In this document: piece after piece, positions 1 to 6,767 of the stretch | Layout of the letters: each line of letters starts with the position of its first letter | How positions within the stretch are numbered: position 1 is the stretch's first letter | Assembly: GCA_016784945.1 (NCBI GenBank) | Contig: JADHTP010000057.1 | Location: 1-13,735 of the forward strand | Direction: 5' to 3' | Source of the DNA: Deltaproteobacteria bacterium | GTDB lineage: Bacteria; Myxococcota_A; UBA9042; DTJE01 | DNA length: 13,735 nt | The notes under the pieces: model-generated | Databases searched by the model: none | Told to the model about the DNA's origin: nothing | Seen by the model: only the letters and a program-made list of their open reading frames with translations | Position numbers and translations under genes: made by a program

Positions 1-152
1 TCAGGATAGTGTCGGTGTATCAATTTGAAAATACCGGAAAGGTATCTGCTTCGAAATCAGACATCCGGGCACCATTGACCAGGGGCGCGCGCTCGCCCCC
101 CTCCCGCCCGCTTGCCTTCGGCTTCGCGCGGGGCCCCACCCCCCTTGCCCGG
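1..152. repeat. Dispersed ~150-bp intergenic repeat, copy 1
   Basis: This stretch matches 1682-1832 almost base for base, with a few substitutions and one single-base length difference in a C run. The first 80 or so bases are identical. It contains a small hairpin (ATACC 31-35 with GGTAT 41-45) followed by a C-rich, G-poor segment. The match ends at TTGCCCGG. The left end coincides with the window edge, so the element may extend further out. No coding content is apparent. Copies lie in the same orientation. Confidence 0.9.
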
Positions 153-198
153 CCGCCGAGCGGCCGGTCGCAATCAGCACTTCCAATTCATCTACAGA

Positions 199-284
199 CT
201 GGACGATCAACGATCAAACGATCAACTGCAATTTGCGCCACAGCGCAGATTGCTCATCCAACGGTCAACGATTGACGATCAACG
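199..284. repeat. Heptanucleotide repeat tracts, ATCAACG family
   Basis: Two short tracts have a seven-base period. The first reads CTGGACG, ATCAACG, ATCAAACG, ATCAACTG (199-228). The second reads ATCCAACG, GTCAACG, ATTGACG, ATCAACG (256-284). The unit ATCAACG is the exact reverse complement of CGTTGAT, repeated at 8184-8215. The copies here have decayed, with one-base insertions and substitutions. Confidence 0.75.
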
Positions 285-295
285 CTTTTCGGCCC

Positions 296-323
296 TTGCC
301 ATCCATAAATCCGTACCTATTTT
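296..323 (+). promoter_or_regulatory. Candidate sigma-70-type promoter for trx
   Basis: TTGCCA at 296-301 and TATTTT at 318-323 are separated by 16 bases (5/6 and 4/6 matches to consensus). The start would fall near 330, giving a ~100-nt leader that contains the hairpins at 335-397. Motif matching only. Confidence 0.35.
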
Positions 324-334
324 GTCCTGGAACA

Positions 335-397
335 CGCGAGCCGGTGCTCGCGGGGTCGGCGGGGCCTTCGATGGAAGGTTATCGGAAGTCCCGCCGA
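335..397 (+). other. Strongly foldable 5' leader of the thioredoxin gene
   Basis: Three perfect stems lie in 63 bases. CGCGAGC 335-341 pairs with GCTCGCG 346-352 across a CGGT loop. TCGGCGGG 356-363 pairs with CCCGCCGA 390-397. Inside the latter, CCTTC 365-369 pairs with GAAGG 374-378. There is no T-tract, so it does not look like an intrinsic terminator. The region ends 20 bases before the Shine-Dalgarno, so a structured leader is plausible. I do not recognise a known riboswitch class. Confidence 0.5.
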
Positions 398-429
398 TCC
401 ATATGTCTCGAACATCGAGGAGATGGATC

Positions 430-849
430 ATGAGCAAAGGACGCAAACCCGCCTACCTGAAGAATGCACCCGGCGGAAATACCGGCCGGTCGTCGGTGAC
501 ACAGGTGACCGACGCCAATTTCGAAAAGGAAGTCATCCAGTCGGACCTGCCGGTCCTGGTGGATTTCTGGGCTCCCTGGTGCGGCCCCTGCAAAATGGTA
601 GGTCCGGTGGTGGAGGACCTGGCCCGCGAGTACGACGGACGGGTCAAGGTCGTGAAGATGAACACGGAAGAAAATCGCATGGTGCCGGGTCAGATGGGCA
701 TTCGATCCATTCCCACGCTCATCGTCTTCAAGGGCAAGAACGTGGTGGAACACCGGGTGGGAGCCGCCCCCCGCAAGGACCTTGCCGGGATGCTGGACCG
801 CGCCATCGCCGAAAAGAAGCCCGGACTCATGTCCCGCCTCTTCAACTGA
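430..849 (+). CDS. trxA: Thioredoxin with N-terminal extension
   Basis: A 139-aa cytoplasmic protein-disulfide oxidoreductase of the thioredoxin family. It reduces disulfides in client proteins and is normally recharged by thioredoxin reductase, which is not in this window. The catalytic motif is W50-C51-G52-P53-C54, preceded by the usual VLVDFWA strand. The cis-proline is P95 in SIPT. The start is ATG 430, seven bases after GAGGAG (417-422); the frame stays open upstream but only through repeat sequence. Two features depart from a standard ~108-aa thioredoxin: a ~20-residue basic and Gly-rich N-terminal extension (MSKGRKPAYL and following) without a signal-peptide core, and a short C-terminal extension ending SRLFN. 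The fold assignment is very safe; the specific gene symbol is less so, because genomes often carry several thioredoxins. Confidence 0.93.
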   Translation: MSKGRKPAYLKNAPGGNTGRSSVTQVTDANFEKEVIQSDLPVLVDFWAPWCGPCKMVGPVVEDLAREYDGRVKVVKMNTEENRMVPGQMGIRSIPTLIVFKGKNVVEHRVGAAPRKDLAGMLDRAIAEKKPGLMSRLFN

Positions 850-861
850 TACGCGCCGATC

Positions 862-923
862 GCTCATCGCCTATCGCCAATGAAAAGATCGGTCCGATTG
901 GAGATGGGCTATTGGCGATGGGC
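862..923. repeat. Opposed heptad tracts, CTATCGC family, forming an imperfect hairpin
   Basis: Heptads GCTCATC, GCCTATC, GCCAATG run from 862 to 882. The opposite-sense heptads GATGGGC, TATTGGC, GATGGGC run from 903 to 923. Aligning 862-881 with the reverse complement of 897-916 gives about 15 of 20 matches, so the transcript could form an imperfect hairpin starting 12 bases after the trx stop. It lacks a T-tract; it might protect or terminate the trx message, but that is inference. Confidence 0.6.
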
Positions 924-955
924 CCTCCCAAATCCACCGTCAAATCTGCGTCAGA

Positions 956-1070
956 GACGGCGGACACGAGTGCTTTGGCAAGGCAACAAGCCGATTTGGT
1001 CGCAGGCGTACTGGATGTACGTCGAGCACCTAATTGGTGAAGATAACGCAGCCAAAGTGCCGTAGCCGTC
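956..1070. other. Foldable intergenic element of unknown type
   Basis: An outer stem GACGGC (956-961) with GCCGTC (1065-1070) and a second stem TTTGGC (974-979) with GCCAAA (1051-1056) enclose three small hairpins: GGC/GCC (982-992), CGTAC/GTACG (1007-1021) and CACC/GGTG (1027-1039). The nesting is consistent, but individual stems are short and no free-energy calculation was made. It could be a dispersed intergenic repeat, an unannotated RNA or chance. Confidence 0.35.
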
Positions 1071-1115
1071 GTCGAATCGCGATGCATGCGGTGAATTTGG
1101 GGCTCTTCCATGCTC

Positions 1116-1144
1116 TGGACCCCGGGGGACCTTTCCGTTATCAT
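1116..1144 (+). promoter_or_regulatory. Candidate promoter for the basic peptide-HIT pair
   Basis: TGGACC (1116-1121) and TATCAT (1139-1144) are 17 bases apart (4/6 and 5/6 to consensus), giving a start near 1151 and a ~27-nt leader. The spacer carries the palindrome CCCCGGGG (1120-1127) and a GGACC direct repeat at 1117 and 1127, one helical turn apart and overlapping the -35. That could be an operator, but no regulator is identifiable. Confidence 0.45.
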
Positions 1145-1177
1145 TCGCCCGCCGCGAGGTGCGGCAAAGGAGATGAC

Positions 1178-1282
1178 ATGGGAAAGAACTCCATCACCAG
1201 GAAGATGAGGCAGCGGGCGAGCCAGGCCAAGAAGAAGACACGCATCAAGGCCAAGATAGAGGCGGGCAAGAAGAAGAAATGA
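1178..1282 (+). CDS. 34-aa highly basic protein, function unknown
   Basis: I do not recognise this protein. It has 34 residues, including 11 Lys and 4 Arg against a single Glu (E28), and ends in four lysines. It has no Cys, no aromatic residues and no membrane segment. It reads as one amphipathic or disordered basic stretch of the kind that binds RNA, DNA or ribosomes. The case for a real gene is the Shine-Dalgarno AAAGGAG (1166-1172), five bases before ATG 1178, a candidate promoter at 1116-1144, and the ATGA overlap of its stop with the start of the HIT gene (1279-1282), which suggests translational coupling. The composition resembles the basic extensions of small ribosomal proteins, but no specific family can be named. 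Chance is possible given the length, but the spacing makes it unlikely. Confidence 0.7.
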   Translation: MGKNSITRKMRQRASQAKKKTRIKAKIEAGKKKK

Positions 1283-1620
1283 CGACGGAATGCCTCTTCT
1301 GCCGGATTGCCGCAGGTGAGGCGCCTGCCGACGTCCTTTTCGAAGACAGGGACGTGGTCGCCTTTCACGACATCCGGCCCGTTGCCCCGACCCATGTCCT
1401 CGTCATCCCGCGAAAACACATCACGTCACTGGCCACCAGCGAACCGGACGACCGGGAGATACTCGGCAAGGTGATGCTCGGTGTACACCGCACGGCCCAC
1501 CTGCTGGACCTGGTGGAACCGGGATTCCGCACCATCGTCAATTCGGGGCGTGGCGCCGGCCAGACGGTCTTCCACCTCCATGTCCACGTCATGTCCGGCC
1601 GCGCCTGGACCTGGCCGTAG
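1279..1620 (+). CDS. HIT-family (HinT-like) nucleotide hydrolase
   Basis: A 113-aa histidine-triad protein. Bacterial members of this branch hydrolyse purine nucleoside phosphoramidates and acyl-adenylates in the cytoplasm. The signature H99-L-H101-V-H103 lies near the C-terminus after GQTVF; H101 is the expected nucleophile. The N-terminal CLFC (C5, C8) together with histidines in the body matches the zinc-binding form seen in many bacterial HIT proteins. Conserved blocks FCRIAAGE, AFHDIRPVAPTHVLVIPRKH and the VNSG segment are all present, and the length is normal. Translation probably begins at ATG 1279, overlapping the stop of the basic peptide, so its own initiation likely depends on coupling; no separate Shine-Dalgarno is needed. 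The next clear promoter downstream belongs to the lipoprotein, so this pair appears to be a two-gene unit. Confidence 0.93.
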   Translation: MTTECLFCRIAAGEAPADVLFEDRDVVAFHDIRPVAPTHVLVIPRKHITSLATSEPDDREILGKVMLGVHRTAHLLDLVEPGFRTIVNSGRGAGQTVFHLHVHVMSGRAWTWP

Positions 1621-1681
1621 GGCATCCACCACGCCCCATCCGACACCGAGGAATCTTCGCTGAAGACGACCTTTGGATAAC

Positions 1682-1832
1682 TCAGGATAGTGTCGGTGTA
1701 TCAATTTGAAAATACCGGAAAGGTATCTGCTTCGAAATCAGACATCCGGGCACCATTGACCAGTGGGGCGCGCTCGCCCCCCTCCCGCCCGCTTGCCTTC
1801 GGCTTCGCGCGAGGCCCCCCCCCCTTGCCCGG
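1682..1832. repeat. Dispersed ~150-bp intergenic repeat, copy 2
   Basis: This is the second copy of the sequence at 1-152, in the same orientation. It begins 61 bases after the HIT stop. Differences are two substitutions near 1763-1767, a G-to-A near 1812 and an altered C run just before 1822. The hairpin ATACC/GGTAT is kept (1712-1726). The copy ends at TTGCCCGG, and six bases later the -35 of the lipoprotein promoter begins. Confidence 0.9.
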
Positions 1833-1838
1833 TCTCCG

Positions 1839-1868
1839 TTGACACGTCGCGCCAGCGTTCCATACAAT
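1839..1868 (+). promoter_or_regulatory. Near-consensus sigma-70-type promoter of the lipoprotein gene
   Basis: TTGACA (1839-1844) is a perfect -35. TACAAT (1863-1868) is a 5/6 match to the -10 with an 18-base spacer. Transcription would start near 1875, about 23 bases before ATG 1898. It is the best promoter-like sequence noticed in the window and sits directly against the end of repeat copy 2. Confidence 0.75.
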
Positions 1869-1897
1869 ATTTTGCGTTGACCGACTGGAGGTTTCTC

Positions 1898-4800
1898 ATG
1901 TCGATCCGTCGTTGCCTCGTACTCACGGCCGCGTTTGCTCTGGTCTCCGGGCTTGCATGTTCCGGTGGCGAGGGTGACGTCTCCGGGGACGGCAACCTCC
2001 AGGAGGACACCGCCGGTGAAGCCATCACCATCGACGTTATTGACGACACCCTCGATCCCGGCCCCGTGGACCCCGGCGGCACAGATCCCATCCCCGCCGA
2101 CGAGATCACCGGGGACGAAGGCGCCACGGATCCGGGCCCGCCGGACCCAGGTCCCGAGACCGACGGCACACCGCCCTGCGTGGCCGAACCGGGTTGCCCC
2201 TGCACCGACAACGAAGACTGCTTCAGCGGGATCTGCGTGGAAACCATGGAGGAATGGGTCTGTTCGTCCTACTGCATCGATGACCAGTCCTGCCCCGACG
2301 GGTGGAAATGCCTGGTGGTGGGCGGCAGTGGGGCCGACGTGTTTTTTGGATGCGTGGATCCCTTCGCCCGCCTGTGCCAGCCTTGCGTCAACGACGCCGA
2401 ATGCGTCCCCGCCGTGGCCAGTTCGGGAAAATACGCCTGCGTCCCCCACGGGCCCCAGGGCAGCTTCTGCGGCGTGGAGTGCGCCAACGACGAGGGATGT
2501 CCCGCGGGATTCATCTGCACCGACGTGGAAGTGGACCGGGGCATGGCGAAGCAATGCATCCCGGAAGGGGAAGCCACCTGCCCCTGCACCCAGAAATACC
2601 AGGACCAGGGAAACCTGACCGAGTGCTTCATGGAGAACGAGCACGGCGTCTGTTTCGCCCAGAGGACCTGTGACATCGAGTGCGATGCGCCCGATCCAGC
2701 TCCCGAGGCCTGCAACGGCCAGGACGAGGACTGCGACGGCATCACCGACGAGGAAATCCCCTTCGAAAACTGCCCCCTGGAGAACACCTACGGCACCTGC
2801 CAGGGCATCAAGGTCTGCACCGGCGGGCTGGAAAAGTGCGAGGGGACCTTCCCCGCACCGGAAATCTGCAACGGACTCGACGAAAACTGCGACGGCCAGG
2901 AGGACGAGGTCTTCCCCGACATGGACGGCGACGGAGAGGCAGACTGCGTGGACACCGACATCGACGGGGACACGGTGCTCAACCCCGACGACAACTGCCC
3001 CGAAGTACCCAACGGGGACCAGACGAACTGCGACGGGGACGACGAGGGGGCCGCATGCGATGCGGACGACGACAACGACTGGGTCCCCGACGTGTCCGAC
3101 AACTGCCTGTGCCTGGCCAACCCCGACCAGGAAAACCTGGACGGGGACGGGTCCGGCGACGCGTGCGACTGCGACATCGACGACGACGGTGTGGGCAACA
3201 CGAACCTCGACTGCCCTCCCCCCGAACCGGAGGACAACTGTCCCTACGAACCCAACGCGGGGCAGGTCGACCTCGACGAAGACGGGCTGGGTGACGCCTG
3301 CGACGCGGACCGGGACGGCGACGGGGTTCAGGACCAGTGGGACAACTGCCCGGACCACCCCAACAAGGACCAGGCCGACCATGAAAAGGACCTGCTCGGC
3401 GACGTGTGCGACCCCGATGACGACAACGACATCGTTTACGACGACGTGGACAACTGCCCCTTTACCTACAATCCCGACCAGGCGGACATCGACGACGACA
3501 AACTCGGTGACGCCTGCGACGATGACAATGACGGTGACGGGGTTCTCAACGGGGAGGACAACTGCCCCTCCACGCCCAACCCGGGACAGGAAGACCTCAA
3601 CCAAAACGACGTTGGGGACGCCTGCGAGGCGGACTGGGATGGCGACGGGGTTCCCAACACGCAGGACAACTGCCCCTGGGTTGCCAACTCCGGACAGGAA
3701 GACCTCGACGAAGACGAGGAAGGGGACGCCTGCGACTGCGACCGGGACGGGGACGGGGCGAACAACGAAAATCCGGGTTGTGAGCCACCCGATCCCGCAG
3801 ACAACTGTCCGGACGTGGCCAATCCCGGACAGGACAACCTCGACGGCGACTCGCAGGGAGACCTCTGCGACCCCGACCGGGATGGCGACGGGGACCCCAA
3901 CGAATCGGACTGCGCCCCGGACCACCCGGCCATCTTCAACGGGCAGAACGAGACCTGCAACGAATTCGACGACGATTGTGACGGGGACACGGACGAAGAC
4001 GGCGCCACGGGATGCCTGATCTATTTCTATGACGAGGACGGGGACCAGTACGGCGTGGAGGACAATCGGTGCCTGTGCGCAACGGACGGCTTCTACACGG
4101 CCACGGAGAAAGGCGACTGCCTGGACACGGACGGCGAGGTCAACCCCGGCGCCGAGGAGATCTGCAACGGCAAGGATGACGACTGCAGCGGCGGGACCGA
4201 CGAGGAGGGAACCAGCGGTTGCACCGTCTACTTCCGCGACTTCGACCTGGACGACTTCGGACTGACCGCCGACTCGCAGTGCCTTTGTGAAAACGATCCG
4301 CCCTACGTGGCCCTGGTGGGCGGGGATTGCGACGATTTCGACCAGAACATCTGGCCCGGCGCGGCAGAGACCTGCAGCCTAAAGGACGACGACTGCGACG
4401 GGGATACGGACGAGGAGGACGCCCTGGGCTGTGAGGTCTACTTCTTCGATTTCGACCAGGACACCTACGGTGATTCAGACGATTCCAAGTGCCTTTGCGA
4501 GGCGCTGGGCAAGTACTCGGCGGACGTGGGCTACGACTGCGACGACGAGAACCAGGTGATCTTCCCCGGGTCGGTGGAGGTCTGCCCCAACGGCCTGGAC
4601 GACGATTGCGACGACCTCACGGACGAAGCGGGGTGCCAGGGCTGCACCGACTACCACCTCGACGTGGACGATGACACCTATGGAATGGACGATGACAAGT
4701 TGTGCCTGTCCGATCCGGAGGGTGACTACAAGGCAACCCAGGGGGGCGACTGCAACGATTCCGACGGGGATGTGCACCCCGATGCCGCGGAGGTCTGCAA

Positions 4801-6730
4801 CGGCAAAGACGACGACTGCGACGCCGCCACCGACGAAAAGGACGCCGGGGGTTGCGAGGACTATTTCCTGGACTTCGATGGCGACACCTTCGGCGTGGAC
4901 GGCAACACCAAGTGCCTCTGCGGCGCCTCGGGCACCTACACGGCCTACATCGGCGGCGACTGCCGGGACACGGATTCCACGGTCTTTCCCGGGGCCACTG
5001 AGTCCTGCAACAACAAGGACGACGACTGCAACTCGGAGACCGACGAAAAGGGCGCCGTGGGCTGCGACATCTACTACTTCGACGGCGACAGCGACGGGTT
5101 CGGGGTGTCGTGGAACTTCAAGTGCCTGTGCGGACCCGAGGGCCAGTACGACACGAAAGTGGCTGGCGACTGTGACGACGACGACGCCTTCGTGCACCCG
5201 GACGCCACCGAGTCCTGCAACGGAAAGGATGATGACTGCAACGACTTCACCGACGAGGAGGACGCCGTCTTCTGCCTGACCTGGTTCTTCGACGACGATG
5301 GCGACACCTTCGGCGTGGCCGGGCTTACGCGCTGCCTTTGCGCCGCCGAAGGCAAGCACACGGCGGACAAGGGCGGGGACTGCAACGACTTCGACGCCAC
5401 GGTGAACCCGGACGCCGTGGAGGTGTGCAACGGCAAGGACGACGACTGCGAAGGCACCCCGGACAATGAAGACGCCGGGGGTTGCGACACGTATTACCTG
5501 GACAACGACTCCGACGACTATGGCATCGAGGGCGACTCCAAGTGCCTGTGCGGCGCCTTCGGCAAGTACACGGCCAGCCTCTCCGGGGACTGCGACGACG
5601 AGGCCCCCGAAGTCCACCCCACGGCGGAGGAGTTCTGCGCCAACGAAGTCGACGACGACTGCGACAACGAAACCGACGAAGCCGGGTGCTCGGGGTGCAT
5701 CACCTACTACCTCGACGTGGACGGAGACACCTGGGGCGTCGAAGGCGATTCACAATGCATGTCGGAAGCCACCGGGAACTACCGGGCCACCAAGACCGGG
5801 GACTGCAAGGACGACAACCCGGAGATCAACCCCGGCGCCACCGAGGTCTGCAACTCGGCGGACGACGACTGCAACCAGCAGATCGACGAGGAGGGGGCCG
5901 GCGGCTGCACCGAGTATTTCAAGGACGCCGACATGGACACCTGGGGGATCACCGGTGACAGCCGGTGCCTGTGCGCCACCGAGGCCTCCTATACCACCAC
6001 CACGTCGGGAGACTGTGACGACGGGAACGGCAACATCCATCCCGGGGGCCAGGAAATCTGCAACGACCTGGACGACGACTGCGACTGGATCGTGGACGAA
6101 GAAGGCGCCACGGGCTGCGGCAACCTGCGCTACGACTACGACCAGGACGGGTTCGGGGTGGAAGACATCAAGTGCCTGTGCGAATCGAAGGGCAAGTACA
6201 CGGCGGCGGGCGGCGGGGACTGCGACGACAGCAACAACCAGATCTTCCCCGGCGCCACCGAGGCCTGCAACAACCTGGACGACGACTGTGACCAGCAAAC
6301 CGACGAAGAAGGGGCCACGGGCTGCATCGTCTTCTACAACGATACGGATGCGGACGGATACGGCTCCTCGCTCTGGAAGTGCCTGTGCGGCGCCGCCGGC
6401 GACTTCAAGGTCCTGAACGACGACGATTGCTGCGACACATCGTCCCCCACCCATCCGGGCCAGACCGGATACTTCACCCAGATCAACGCCTGCAACAGCT
6501 ACGACTACAACTGCAGTGGTCAGGAGGACAAGCAGTGGACGACCTCGGGCGGGGGTTGCTCGGACTGGGGCGTGGGAAACGGCTGCAACGTGGAGTCGGG
6601 CTGGGAAGGCGGCACGGCCAGTTGCGGCCAGTCCAAGACGTACATCACGGGCGGATGCGGCTATTGCTGCTTCCTGTGGACCTGCTGCTGCGAGCCCAGC
6701 GGATCGAGCCGGACACAGGGCTGTCGGTAG
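1898..6730 (+). CDS. Giant acidic lipoprotein with TSP3 and MopE-like repeats
   Basis: A 1610-aa predicted exported lipoprotein. The start is ATG 1898, six bases after GGAGG (1887-1891); the longer open frame upstream runs through repeat DNA. Residues 1-20 form a basic-hydrophobic signal ending GLAC with C21 as likely lipid site (a loose lipobox). Then follow an acidic Pro/Gly linker (~22-93); a Cys-rich region (94-271) with DCxxGxC patterns; two CNGxDExCDG motifs (272 and 324); eight DNC-type thrombospondin type 3-like motifs (about 342-671); eleven full 70-residue MopE-like units (707-1476) preceded by a half unit; and a divergent Cys-rich end (1477-1610). Asp/Glu-rich loops of the DxDGDG type suggest many bound Ca ions. 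Such proteins are usually surface or matrix components; the role here is unknown. It fills 35% of the window and stands alone, with its own promoter. Confidence 0.9.
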   Translation: MSIRRCLVLTAAFALVSGLACSGGEGDVSGDGNLQEDTAGEAITIDVIDDTLDPGPVDPGGTDPIPADEITGDEGATDPGPPDPGPETDGTPPCVAEPGCPCTDNEDCFSGICVETMEEWVCSSYCIDDQSCPDGWKCLVVGGSGADVFFGCVDPFARLCQPCVNDAECVPAVASSGKYACVPHGPQGSFCGVECANDEGCPAGFICTDVEVDRGMAKQCIPEGEATCPCTQKYQDQGNLTECFMENEHGVCFAQRTCDIECDAPDPAPEACNGQDEDCDGITDEEIPFENCPLENTYGTCQGIKVCTGGLEKCEGTFPAPEICNGLDENCDGQEDEVFPDMDGDGEADCVDTDIDGDTVLNPDDNCPEVPNGDQTNCDGDDEGAACDADDDNDWVPDVSDNCLCLANPDQENLDGDGSGDACDCDIDDDGVGNTNLDCPPPEPEDNCPYEPNAGQVDLDEDGLGDACDADRDGDGVQDQWDNCPDHPNKDQADHEKDLLGDVCDPDDDNDIVYDDVDNCPFTYNPDQADIDDDKLGDACDDDNDGDGVLNGEDNCPSTPNPGQEDLNQNDVGDACEADWDGDGVPNTQDNCPWVANSGQEDLDEDEEGDACDCDRDGDGANNENPGCEPPDPADNCPDVANPGQDNLDGDSQGDLCDPDRDGDGDPNESDCAPDHPAIFNGQNETCNEFDDDCDGDTDEDGATGCLIYFYDEDGDQYGVEDNRCLCATDGFYTATEKGDCLDTDGEVNPGAEEICNGKDDDCSGGTDEEGTSGCTVYFRDFDLDDFGLTADSQCLCENDPPYVALVGGDCDDFDQNIWPGAAETCSLKDDDCDGDTDEEDALGCEVYFFDFDQDTYGDSDDSKCLCEALGKYSADVGYDCDDENQVIFPGSVEVCPNGLDDDCDDLTDEAGCQGCTDYHLDVDDDTYGMDDDKLCLSDPEGDYKATQGGDCNDSDGDVHPDAAEVCNGKDDDCDAATDEKDAGGCEDYFLDFDGDTFGVDGNTKCLCGASGTYTAYIGGDCRDTDSTVFPGATESCNNKDDDCNSETDEKGAVGCDIYYFDGDSDGFGVSWNFKCLCGPEGQYDTKVAGDCDDDDAFVHPDATESCNGKDDDCNDFTDEEDAVFCLTWFFDDDGDTFGVAGLTRCLCAAEGKHTADKGGDCNDFDATVNPDAVEVCNGKDDDCEGTPDNEDAGGCDTYYLDNDSDDYGIEGDSKCLCGAFGKYTASLSGDCDDEAPEVHPTAEEFCANEVDDDCDNETDEAGCSGCITYYLDVDGDTWGVEGDSQCMSEATGNYRATKTGDCKDDNPEINPGATEVCNSADDDCNQQIDEEGAGGCTEYFKDADMDTWGITGDSRCLCATEASYTTTTSGDCDDGNGNIHPGGQEICNDLDDDCDWIVDEEGATGCGNLRYDYDQDGFGVEDIKCLCESKGKYTAAGGGDCDDSNNQIFPGATEACNNLDDDCDQQTDEEGATGCIVFYNDTDADGYGSSLWKCLCGAAGDFKVLNDDDCCDTSSPTHPGQTGYFTQINACNSYDYNCSGQEDKQWTTSGGGCSDWGVGNGCNVESGWEGGTASCGQSKTYITGGCGYCCFLWTCCCEPSGSSRTQGCR
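2921..3910 (+). repeat. TSP3-like calcium-binding repeat region
   Basis: Eight DNC motifs, mostly of the pattern DNCPxxxNPxQxDxD followed by GDxCD and DGDGV, recur with a period near 36 residues (residues ~342-671). This is the thrombospondin type 3 pattern, where Asp side chains bind calcium and Cys pairs clamp the turns. Two units carry an insert with an extra CDCD and a following Cys before PPxPxDNC. Confidence 0.85.
4016..6325 (+). repeat. Eleven tandem 70-codon MopE-like units
   Basis: Units are 69 to 71 residues and sum to exactly 770 codons. Each runs from a YxxDxDxDxxG stretch through CLC, GDCxD, PGAxExC and ends with DDDCxxxTDE...GC. Normal units carry six cysteines, at about positions 20, 22, 36, 51, 58 and the last residue. 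Units are well diverged at DNA level, so the array is old. A half unit precedes it and a degenerate unit follows. Confidence 0.9.
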
Positions 6731-6737
6731 AAGGAAC

Positions 6738-6767
6738 GCTTATCGCCTATCGCTTATCGCCTATCGC
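6738..6767. repeat. Heptad tract, CTATCGC family
   Basis: Four alternating heptads, GCTTATC, GCCTATC, GCTTATC, GCCTATC, are followed by GC. The tract starts eight bases after the lipoprotein stop. The same family appears, decayed, at 862-923. The alternation T/C means a 14-base higher period. Confidence 0.85.

Larger units (their letters stand above)
1..429. other. Gene-free region upstream of thioredoxin
   Basis: No convincing gene lies here. The open frames that cross it are low-complexity readings of the repeats. It holds repeat copy 1 (1-152), two heptad tracts (199-228 and 256-284), a candidate promoter (296-323) and a foldable leader (335-397) before the thioredoxin ribosome binding site at 417-422. 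Confidence 0.8.
850..1177. other. Gene-free region between trx and the small basic protein
   Basis: These 328 bases show no supportable gene. They hold opposed heptad tracts (862-882 and 903-923), a foldable stretch at 956-1070 and a candidate promoter at 1116-1144. I looked for a tRNA and found no acceptor and T-arm pattern. Confidence 0.75.

Noticed and set aside
112..429. N-terminal extension of thioredoxin by about 106 codons
   Set aside because: The upstream frame reads dispersed repeat and heptads. ATG 430 has a Shine-Dalgarno at the correct distance and gives a normal product.
1654..1666. Terminator after the HIT gene (TCTTC/GAAGA hairpin)
   Set aside because: The stem is only five bases with no T-tract; too weak to call.
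1682..3925. A 747-codon open frame on the minus strand, opposite the lipoprotein gene
   Set aside because: It is the complement of Asp/Gly/Cys-rich codons, giving endless Val/Gly/Ala, and runs into repeat DNA. It has no family pattern; the plus-strand protein explains the openness.
4475..5617. A 380-codon minus-strand open frame inside the MopE-like array
   Set aside because: Low-complexity Val/Ala/Gly with the same 70-codon period as the sense strand; an antisense shadow of the repeats.
4016..6325. CRISPR-like array from evenly spaced repeats
   Set aside because: The period is 210 bases, in frame, with divergent DNA and conserved protein; it is a coding repeat. The heptad tracts have no spacers either.
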